This document shows positions 16,269 to 21,786 of a stretch of 21,786 nucleotides of DNA, in pieces (position 1 is the first letter of the stretch; the number at the start of each line of letters is the position of its first letter). Under the pieces are notes generated by a model, which did no database searches, had not been told where the DNA came from, and worked only from the letters and a program-made list of their open reading frames with translations. Position numbers and translations under genes: made by a program. The DNA is from an uncultured Jannaschia sp. Lineage in GTDB: Bacteria > Pseudomonadota > Alphaproteobacteria > Rhodobacterales > Rhodobacteraceae. The DNA is taken from the NCBI GenBank assembly GCA_937916365.1, contig CALFSY010000268.1, positions 1-21,786 of the forward strand. The letters run 5' to 3'.

Positions 16269-16772
16269 TTAAAGGCCTGCATCCTGAACACGCAACTGTC
16301 GTGCACGGGTTAGAATCGCATCTTCAATCCGGCGCACCACATCGCGTGATACCGCGCCACCCCGGCTTTGCACCGATACGCGCAACGATCGTGCCTCTAA
16401 CGCGGGGTCGCGCACCAACACCGTAGCCCTGTATGCGCGGCTTCCACCAGGCGGGGTGCCATAACCAAACGAAATGACACCCGAAAAGGGATCGGCGCTT
16501 TCAACCGGCATGAAATCCAAAATTTCCAGCGACGCATTCCACAGATAGCGGTTAACCGCGACCGTTACATTCGGATCAGCGCCGGAATTGAACAGATCAA
16601 AAATGGTTTCGCGGTCAGAGGGTTCGATTGTGCCGGAGTCTTCAAGTGTTGAACGTGTTTCTGGGTTTATATCGCGTGAAAAAACACCATCACCACCACA
16701 TGCTGCCAATAACACCATAAGCCCCCCAACAAAGCCCCACGTTGTTAGATAACGTAAAAATTGGTATTTCAT
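16269..16772 (-). CDS. DUF3576 lipoprotein
   Basis: A 167-residue predicted lipoprotein. A long hydrophobic N-terminus ends in the canonical lipobox LLAAC (C25), followed by GGDGVFSRDINPETRSTLE. The mature part carries the DUF3576 hallmarks VNRYLWNASLEILDFMPVES, then DPFSGVISFGYGTPPGG and YRATVLVRDPALEARSLRVS, ending with RIEDAILTRARQLR. Gly at the positions after Cys gives no clear inner-membrane retention signal, so outer-membrane location is possible. GAGGGCG precedes the ATG at good distance. The gene lies directly upstream of leuS on the same strand, a common alphaproteobacterial neighbourhood. Its function is not known to me; envelope maintenance is a guess from location. Confidence 0.87.
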   Translation of the reverse strand: MKYQFLRYLTTWGFVGGLMVLLAACGGDGVFSRDINPETRSTLEDSGTIEPSDRETIFDLFNSGADPNVTVAVNRYLWNASLEILDFMPVESADPFSGVISFGYGTPPGGSRAYRATVLVRDPALEARSLRVSVQSRGGAVSRDVVRRIEDAILTRARQLRVQDAGL

Positions 16773-17018
16773 CTAACGCCCTCAACCACAGCTATTTTAT
16801 ATGGTTTATAACACTCACGAACGGCACGGCAAGGCCCCAGGCACACCCATAACACATGAAAACACTGTGACATGTCTGCACCACGGTTTAATGTTGATAC
16901 CGATGTCAACCGTCCTTGGTTGCAATCCAAATCACAACGCGCGAAACAAGATACATGCTCAATTCGGATTTCCGTTTTGAGGGGCACCCTATTCAAAAAC
17001 GAGCATGAGGGAAAAACC
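16773..17018. promoter_or_regulatory. Divergent control region of DUF3576 gene and porin
   Basis: This 246-base gap separates divergent start codons. Small inverted repeats are visible: ACATG-N12-CATGT (16854-16875), GTTGA-N8-TCAAC (16893-16910) and TTGG-N7-CCAA (16916-16930). No convincing -35/-10 pair was found, so the promoters are not placed. Porin genes are often regulated and carry long leaders, and the spacing here allows both. GAGGGA at 17007-17012 is the porin ribosome binding site. A weak reading frame runs through from 16872, but its residues do not look like protein. Confidence 0.4.
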
Positions 17019-17981
17019 ATGAAAAAAATTCTTTTGGCCACAACGGCGCTTGCCGCCACCAGTGGTGTAGCAATCGCTGATGTAAATCTGACTGGTCGGG
17101 CGGAAATGGGCTACTTTGGTGGTTCTGGTATTAATGAATCTTTCCATACGGATCTTGACGTAACATTCACCCTTTCGGGCGAAACTGATGGTGGGCTTAC
17201 ATTCGGTGCGACAGTCGATCTGGACGAAGGCGGCGATGGCGCCGATGCCACAGATAATGATTTCGAAGACGGCGGCGCATCTGTCTTCCTATCTGGTCCT
17301 TTCGGAAACTTGACCCTAGGTGATACCGATGGTGCCATGGACTGGGCCTTAACCGAAGCCGTAGGTAACCCAGGATCATTGCGTGATGATGAAACCGAAC
17401 ACGGCGGATATGTTGGCGGCAACTATCTTGATGGCGCTTATGACGGCCAAATCCTGCGGTATGATAATACCTTTGGCGACTTCGGATTTGCTGTTTCGGT
17501 CGAAGCAGACGATGACGGTGTAGACGATCCTGGCTATGGTGTTGGTATTCGCTATAATGTTGATCTGGCCTTTGGTGATCTAGCCCTTGGGTTGGCATAT
17601 CAAACTGCAGACAGCAGTGATACAATCGGTGGTGTCGCACTGGATGCAGGTGGTATCGAAGTTGCCGCACTCAGCGCCGCATTGACAACCGATTCAGGTT
17701 TCGTGGCAAGCATTATGTATGCCGACATCCAAGGCACAGTAGGCGGTGCCGACGCGGACATGGAACACTATCAAATCAGTGCTGGATATAGCTTTGATGC
17801 ATTTTCGATCCATGCAAACTATGGCGAATTCGACGGTGCTTCTAATCGGTCAGGTTACGGCCTTGCGGCGAAATACGATCTGGGCGGTGGGGCATCTATC
17901 CACGCGGGTTATGGTGTCACCGATAACTCAACCACCCCAGATACCGAAAGATGGTCATTCGGTGTGGCAATGTCATTCTGA
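17019..17981 (+). CDS. Outer-membrane porin
   Basis: A 320-residue general porin of the alphaproteobacterial type. The signal peptide MKKILLATTALAATSGVAIA is cleaved before DVNLTGRAEMGYFGG. The mature chain consists of alternating amphipathic strands, for example LDVTFTLSGETDGGLTFGAT, AFGDLALGLAYQTAD and SIHAGYGVTD. It ends in an aromatic terminus, RWSFGVAMSF, where the final Phe is the Bam-recognition residue. The segment GGASVFLSGPFGNLTLGDTDGAM matches the porin region before the constriction loop. The protein is highly acidic, so cation preference is plausible. GAGGGA precedes the ATG by six bases. The frame continues 49 codons up, without signal-peptide character. A strong terminator follows 21 bases after the stop. 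Confidence 0.92.
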   Translation: MKKILLATTALAATSGVAIADVNLTGRAEMGYFGGSGINESFHTDLDVTFTLSGETDGGLTFGATVDLDEGGDGADATDNDFEDGGASVFLSGPFGNLTLGDTDGAMDWALTEAVGNPGSLRDDETEHGGYVGGNYLDGAYDGQILRYDNTFGDFGFAVSVEADDDGVDDPGYGVGIRYNVDLAFGDLALGLAYQTADSSDTIGGVALDAGGIEVAALSAALTTDSGFVASIMYADIQGTVGGADADMEHYQISAGYSFDAFSIHANYGEFDGASNRSGYGLAAKYDLGGGASIHAGYGVTDNSTTPDTERWSFGVAMSF

Positions 17982-18002
17982 TCCATTTGGATTAATCTAA
18001 TC

Positions 18003-18031
18003 AAAAAGGCGGGTATAAAACCCGCCTTTTT
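18003..18031 (+). terminator. Bidirectional intrinsic terminator after the porin gene
   Basis: A perfect 12-base inverted repeat, AAAAAGGCGGGT (18003-18014) and ACCCGCCTTTTT (18020-18031), flanks a 5-base loop. The GC core plus T-tract ends porin transcription. The A-tract on the other side lets the same hairpin terminate the minus-strand cassette ending at 18090. Confidence 0.93.
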
Positions 18032-18089
18032 ATTATTTATGCACTATATATGTTTGAACTTTTGCGAATGTTGGCATGTCCTTTTCCCG

Positions 18090-18398
18090 TTACACCTTTA
18101 GGTCGGCGGCAAAAATACCGTCATGCCCGCCTGTGCATGCAGCGACGAGGATTGCGCCCGCGTGCTGGTGGTCTGGATGTGCCACATAGGCGTCATTTGC
18201 GGCCTTATCCGCAAAAGTTACCACAAAACCATACGCATAGCGTCGCGATTTACCTTCAAAATCCAGGTTAGGCCCATGCTGTAGCCCAACCATACCTGGA
18301 ATTTTGGCGGGCAAAGCCGCTAAAATTTCTATCGCTTGCCGAATCTGGGTGTATGCGCCTGTGTCTTTGGGGTCTAACAACACAATATGGGTCAGCAT
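18090..18398 (-). CDS. Dabb (stress-responsive alpha/beta-barrel) domain protein
   Basis: A 102-residue ferredoxin-like protein of the Dabb family, whose members usually form dimeric alpha+beta barrels. The pattern is clear: MLTHIVLLDPKD, a helix with IRQAIEILAALPAKIPGM, then LQHGPNLDFEGKSRRYAYGF, VVTFADKAANDAYVAHPDHQ. His in THIV and in HPDHQ are the positions usually conserved at the barrel mouth. No signal peptide is present. The start lies four bases after the glycerate kinase stop, and its GAGGGA ribosome binding site sits in that gene's last codons, so the two are co-translated. Dabb proteins include small lyases, cyclases and proteins of unknown role. The specific reaction here is unknown. 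Confidence 0.85.
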   Translation of the reverse strand: MLTHIVLLDPKDTGAYTQIRQAIEILAALPAKIPGMVGLQHGPNLDFEGKSRRYAYGFVVTFADKAANDAYVAHPDHQHAGAILVAACTGGHDGIFAADLKV

Positions 18399-18402
18399 AT
18401 CA

Positions 18403-19635
18403 TCATCCCTCTATCAGAATCGCCCGAAAATCGTTGACGTTTGTCAGCGTGGGGCCCGTTATAATTTGACCATCAATCGCGGCAAAAAATCTGTGGGCAT
18501 CGTTTTGGTCCAACGCTTTGGCCGCATCGACGCCACGCGCGCGGGCACGGGCCAAGGTTTGCGGCCCGATTTGTGCGCCCGCAACCTCGGCCACACCATC
18601 CACACCATCGGTGTCGCAGGCAATCGCGTGAATGCCTACCGCCCCCTCCAACGCCAGGGCGAGGGCCAGCGCATATTCCGCGTTTGGGCCACCAATGCCA
18701 TTGCCGCGGCGCATTACGGTTAATTCCCCCCCTGATAAAATGATGCGCGGCCCCTTGGCCCGCCGCGCAATCGCGGCATGGGCGCGGGCAATGTCGCGGG
18801 CCTCGCCCTGCACCGCATCGCCCAATATGTCTGTTGGATACCCTGCTGCCGCGGCGATTTTTGCCGCAGCGGCCAGCGATTGCGACGGCGCGGCACAGAT
18901 CACATTTTGCACCCGCGACAACCGCACATCTGTGGGGGGGATTGGGTCCCCCCCTGCCGCCAGAAAATCGCGAATCGCGGGCGGGGGTGTAATGCCCCAT
19001 GTGTTTAATACCGCCAACGCACGGGATGCATCGCCGCGGTGCCCAACGGTTGGGCCGCTGGCAATATCGCCCGGATCATCGCCAGGCACATCCGATACCA
19101 TCAATGTAAGCATCCGCGCCGGATACGCCGCGGCGGCCAAACGCCCACCTTTGACGGCCGAAATTTCTTTGCGAATACCATTGATGTCACCAATCGGCGC
19201 GCCCGAGGCCAACAAATCCTGCGTCAACGCTTGCTTTTCCGATAACGTTATGCCCGCCGCCGGTGCACAAAGCAGCGCCGATCCCCCCCCAGAAATCAAC
19301 GCCAAAACAAAATCATCCGCGCCGGCACCTGAGACAATATCCAATATACGGCGCGTCGCGGTGACCCCCGCCGCATCGGGCACGGGGTGGGCGGCCTCAA
19401 CAATTTCGATTCCTTTGCATGGGCGGGCATACCCATATCGCGTAATCACCAATCCCGCACACGGGCCCCAGGCGGCCTCGACCGCCTCGGCCATTCGGGC
19501 GCTGGCTTTGCCCGCGCCGATGACAAGAACACGGCCCTTGGGCTTTGGTGGCAAAACCTGCGCCAAACTGCGCATGGGGTCGGCCACCTCGACCGCATGA
19601 TCAAATAATGCGCGCAGCATACTTTGGGGGGTCAT
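18403..19635 (-). CDS. Glycerate 2-kinase (MOFRL family)
   Basis: A 410-residue ATP-dependent kinase of the GckA/TtuD type that converts D-glycerate to 2-phosphoglycerate, feeding lower glycolysis or the serine cycle. Visible motifs are VIGAGKASARMAEAVE at 38-53, HPVPDAAGVTATRRIL from 83, LISGGGSALLCAPA near 113, NGIRKEISAVKGGRLA at 152-167, SDVPGDDPGDIASGPTVGH from 181, and the C-terminal MOFRL-type ACDTDGVDG near 340. The Lys in GAGKA and the Lys in EISAVKGG are family-invariant. The start ATG at 19635 overlaps the LacI stop as ATGA. The open frame runs 29 codons up, into lacI. The operon context with a DHDPS-like aldolase suggests it consumes glycerate released by an upstream catabolic step. 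Some family members act in hydroxypyruvate metabolism. Confidence 0.92.
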   Translation of the reverse strand: MTPQSMLRALFDHAVEVADPMRSLAQVLPPKPKGRVLVIGAGKASARMAEAVEAAWGPCAGLVITRYGYARPCKGIEIVEAAHPVPDAAGVTATRRILDIVSGAGADDFVLALISGGGSALLCAPAAGITLSEKQALTQDLLASGAPIGDINGIRKEISAVKGGRLAAAAYPARMLTLMVSDVPGDDPGDIASGPTVGHRGDASRALAVLNTWGITPPPAIRDFLAAGGDPIPPTDVRLSRVQNVICAAPSQSLAAAAKIAAAAGYPTDILGDAVQGEARDIARAHAAIARRAKGPRIILSGGELTVMRRGNGIGGPNAEYALALALALEGAVGIHAIACDTDGVDGVAEVAGAQIGPQTLARARARGVDAAKALDQNDAHRFFAAIDGQIITGPTLTNVNDFRAILIEG

Positions 19636-20645
19636 AATATTACCCCCGTGCTTGAGGCACGTGGGACCAATGATACCGGTGCCCGAATCACGGGGGCGGG
19701 ACGGCAACCTTTGATCATCCAATCACACAAACGTTGTGCCGTATCTTGGGCAAATTGGGCAATATCACACGCCACTGACGAAAGCTGCGGCCAAACTTGC
19801 ACACAGTCTTCGATATCGTCAAACCCCACCAGCCGCAGATCAGACCCGATGCACCGCCCGGCACGCGCATAGCCTGCCATCACCCCAAACGCGACCAGAT
19901 CGTTAAAGCAAATGGCCGCATCAATTTTGGGGTTTTGGGCCAGCAAGGTGTCCGCCGCCGTCATGCCAAATGCACGCGATGGGCGACCATGCAACGTAAA
20001 TGGCGTAATTCCCTCTTGGTTAAGGGCCTCAATATACCCAGACATGCGTTCGTGTGTAATGGCGCGCCCTTCAAACCCGCCAACAAAAGCAACGCGCCGT
20101 GCCCCAAGGTCCACGAGATGTTTTGCGGCCAACGCGCTACCTGTGGCATAATCAAAACTGGAAAACGGGAAAAGATCCAATCGTTCATCCATTTGGCGCA
20201 AAACTTGTAAGGTAGGCAAACCGGCCTGTGCAATTTGGTCAAAGGTTCGGGACCCATTATCATAAGTGGGTGAAATAACCATCGCCGTAACTCCATGTTC
20301 GATCATTGAGGCAGTTAATGCCGCCTGTAATGCGGGATCTTCGGCCGAATTTGAGATGACAGTTGCATAACCACGCGCGGCCAGTGTCATTTGTAGCTTG
20401 ACCGCGAATTCGGTAAAAAATGGATTGCGCAGATCATTGATGATAAGCCCCACCAAACCCATGGTGCCAGACCGCAGATTCGCCGCCGCACGGTTATAAA
20501 CATACCCCATATCAGCCATGGTGTGGCGCACCAATTCGGCGGTTTCGGCACGGACCTGCCCGCTGCTTTGTAACACCAGACTGACCGTTGATTTCGACAC
20601 CCCGGCCCGGGCCGCAACATCGTGGATGGTGGGGCGGCGTTTCAC
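19632..20645 (-). CDS. LacI-family transcriptional regulator
   Basis: A 337-residue DNA-binding repressor or activator. The N-terminal helix-turn-helix TIHDVAARAGVSKSTVSLVL (6-25) is canonical, followed by the hinge helix AAANLRSGTMGLVGLIINDL. A periplasmic-binding-protein-like effector domain covers about 60-337, with NPFFTEFAVKLQ, FVGGFEGRAITHERMSGYIE, DAAICFNDLVAFGVMAGYAR and LVGFDDIEDCVQVWPQLSSV. The start is GTG at 20645-20643 with AAGGAT upstream, five bases after the DUF993 stop. It is translationally coupled to glycerate kinase downstream. The effector is probably a sugar, sugar acid or pathway intermediate. A gene inside its own operon is usually autoregulatory; the operator must lie beyond the right edge. 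Confidence 0.95.
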   Translation of the reverse strand: MKRRPTIHDVAARAGVSKSTVSLVLQSSGQVRAETAELVRHTMADMGYVYNRAAANLRSGTMGLVGLIINDLRNPFFTEFAVKLQMTLAARGYATVISNSAEDPALQAALTASMIEHGVTAMVISPTYDNGSRTFDQIAQAGLPTLQVLRQMDERLDLFPFSSFDYATGSALAAKHLVDLGARRVAFVGGFEGRAITHERMSGYIEALNQEGITPFTLHGRPSRAFGMTAADTLLAQNPKIDAAICFNDLVAFGVMAGYARAGRCIGSDLRLVGFDDIEDCVQVWPQLSSVACDIAQFAQDTAQRLCDWMIKGCRPAPVIRAPVSLVPRASSTGVIL

Positions 20646-20650
20646 CTGGG

Positions 20651-21786
20651 CTATCCTTCTTCGATGCCATGCAATGCCAATAATGTGCGCATACGCGCCT
20701 GGGCCAAATCGGGGCGCGCCAAAAGCCCCGCTTGATCGGCCAAGCGAAACACCTGTGCATAATGGGTGATAGCGCGGGATGATTGAAACCCACCAGGCAT
20801 AATGAAATGGCCCTGTGTGTCGTTTAACCAGCTTAAAAACGCGATCCCAGCCTTATAAAACTGTGTGGGCGCTTTGAAAATTTCACGGCTTAGCGGCACC
20901 GTGGGGGCCAACAATGCATGATATTTGACGTGATCGTTTTCTGCGAGCGCCTCAAGCGCCTGTGATGCCGCGGGGGCGATGGCGGCAAAAATGCCCAGCA
21001 AAGCGTGGGAAAAATGCGTGCCGTCCCCTTCGATCAAGGCGGGATAGTTAAAATCATCCCCCGTATACAACCGCACGCCCGCGGGCAGACGTGCGCGAAA
21101 TGAGGCTTCGTGCGCCTGATCCAGCAGCGAGATTTTTATGCCGTCCACCTTTGCGGCATGGCGGGTGATCAGATCCAGGACAATGCTGTTGGCCTGTGCC
21201 ACATCGGGGGTGCCCCAGTATCCCTTAAGCGCGGGGTCAAACACATCGCCCAACCAATGCAAAATCACGGGGGCCGCCGCCTGGGCAATTAGATGGTCGT
21301 AGACTTTGGCATAGTCATCCGGCGCAGCGCCCAGTGCGGGCAACGCACGCGTCGCCATCAGGATGATTTGCCCACCTGCGGCCTCAATCACCTCCATCTG
21401 CTCAGCATAGGCGGCGATGATCGCGTCCAAACTGGTCAACGTGCCCGGGGCCGCGCCATCGGTGCCTGCGCCACAGGCCACGCGGGGGGTCAGCGGGTGG
21501 GCCTTGGCCTCAATCAATGTGCGGCGGATTAACGCGCGCGCGGTGGGCCAATCCACGCCCATGCCGCGCTGTGCGGTATCCATCGCCTCGGCCAGATGCA
21601 GGCCCTGATCCCACAATGTATGACGAAAGGCCAACGTTGCCACCCAATCCACCGTTGGGGGGCCAAGCCACGGGTCACGCTCGGCCATTGGGTCGCTAAT
21701 GACGTGGGCCGCGGCAAAGGCCGTGCGCGTTAACGCACGGCGCGGGGCGCGCGGGGTCAAAGGCACCCCGGTTAAGTTATATTTTT
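20651..21786 (-). CDS. DUF993, dihydrodipicolinate-synthase-like aldolase (5' end outside window)
   Basis: TIM-barrel protein of the DUF993 family, related to the class I aldolase/DHDPS superfamily. The frame stays open to the window end: six more codons (KYNLTG) precede the GTG at 21766, which encodes an internal Val, so the true start lies further right. Motifs, numbering from that Val: LTRTAFAAAHV at 12-22, then DPWLGPPTVDWVATLAFRHT from 31. The Schiff-base Lys is probable at K211 in VDGIKISLLD (equivalent to GIK in DHDPS). LYTGDDFNYPALIEGDGTHF from 233 parallels the DHDPS substrate-loop region GDD. The usual DHDPS Tyr of YNxP is replaced by HWLGDVFDP. The reaction is unknown, probably retro-aldol or dehydration of a sugar-derived keto acid. 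It leads the cassette with LacI, glycerate kinase and Dabb. Confidence 0.85.
   Translation of the reverse strand, partial: KYNLTGVPLTPRAPRRALTRTAFAAAHVISDPMAERDPWLGPPTVDWVATLAFRHTLWDQGLHLAEAMDTAQRGMGVDWPTARALIRRTLIEAKAHPLTPRVACGAGTDGAAPGTLTSLDAIIAAYAEQMEVIEAAGGQIILMATRALPALGAAPDDYAKVYDHLIAQAAAPVILHWLGDVFDPALKGYWGTPDVAQANSIVLDLITRHAAKVDGIKISLLDQAHEASFRARLPAGVRLYTGDDFNYPALIEGDGTHFSHALLGIFAAIAPAASQALEALAENDHVKYHALLAPTVPLSREIFKAPTQFYKAGIAFLSWLNDTQGHFIMPGGFQSSRAITHYAQVFRLADQAGLLARPDLAQARMRTLLALHGIEEG

Noticed and set aside
16872..17018. Upstream in-frame extension of the porin to an ATG at 16872
   Set aside because: The extra 49 residues are polar and would bury the signal peptide; a strong GAGGGA site sits before the ATG at 17019.
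18632..19600. Long plus-strand open frame (322 codons) opposite glycerate kinase
   Set aside because: It is fully antisense to a gene with clear family motifs. Its sequence is Ala/Ser/Pro-rich with no recognisable domain, as expected from the mirror of GC-biased codons.
1..21786. Mobile elements, CRISPR, tRNA/rRNA, toxin-antitoxin or phage-defence genes
   Set aside because: Looked for and not seen. Nearly all sequence is accounted for by core-type genes, gaps are under 250 bases, and no repeats, integrase or transposase motifs were found.

Overview
The window looks like a chromosomal segment of an alphaproteobacterium, most likely a marine Rhodobacterales (Roseobacter-type) organism of moderate GC content. 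This rests on gene content and order recognised by eye: mutY next to a DUF721 gene and a DsbA-like gene; pmbA-cysQ-DUF4170-waaA-lpxK; a DUF3576 lipoprotein gene followed by leuS-lptE-holA; and a small Rhodobacteraceae-type porin with a Lys-Lys signal peptide. No database search was run. Coding density is very high. No tRNA, rRNA, CRISPR array, transposase or phage gene was seen, and no stretch over 300 bases lacks a gene.

Layout. 1-54 may be the 3' tail of an unidentified plus-strand gene. 110-2369 (minus) carries mutY followed by an AlkB-type membrane di-iron hydroxylase gene. 2440-4812 (plus) is a tight three-gene run: DUF721/DciA-like protein, periplasmic DsbA-like thioredoxin, and a CaiB/BaiF CoA-transferase translationally coupled to it. 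4799-9566 (minus) is an operon, in transcription order pmbA, cysQ, DUF4170, waaA, lpxK, which combines lipid A/Kdo biosynthesis with a nucleotidase and a protease-family partner. 9790-11301 (minus) is a secreted DUF2125 protein. A strong RNA-type hairpin lies between it and pmbA. 11524-16772 (minus) holds DUF3576 lipoprotein, leuS, lptE, holA and a GST-like gene. 17019-17981 (plus) is a porin with a clear bidirectional terminator. 18090-21786 (minus) is a compact cassette: DUF993 DHDPS-like aldolase (5' end outside the window), LacI-type regulator, glycerate 2-kinase and a Dabb-domain protein.

Themes. Much of the window serves the Gram-negative envelope: Kdo transfer and lipid A 4'-phosphorylation (waaA, lpxK), LPS export (lptE), porin, periplasmic disulfide chemistry and several exported proteins of unknown role. 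Housekeeping functions are DNA repair and replication (mutY, holA, the DciA-like gene) and translation (leuS). The metabolic parts are the alkane-hydroxylase-like protein, the CoA-transferase and the DUF993/glycerate-kinase cassette.

The most plausible incompletely described system is the DUF993-LacI-glycerate kinase-Dabb cassette, which reads like a self-regulated catabolic module whose aldolase substrate cannot be told from sequence. The second most interesting signal is the 32-nt hairpin at 9659-9690. It pairs fully only in the minus-strand transcript and closes on a UACG tetraloop. The rest is recognisable as conserved chromosomal core.
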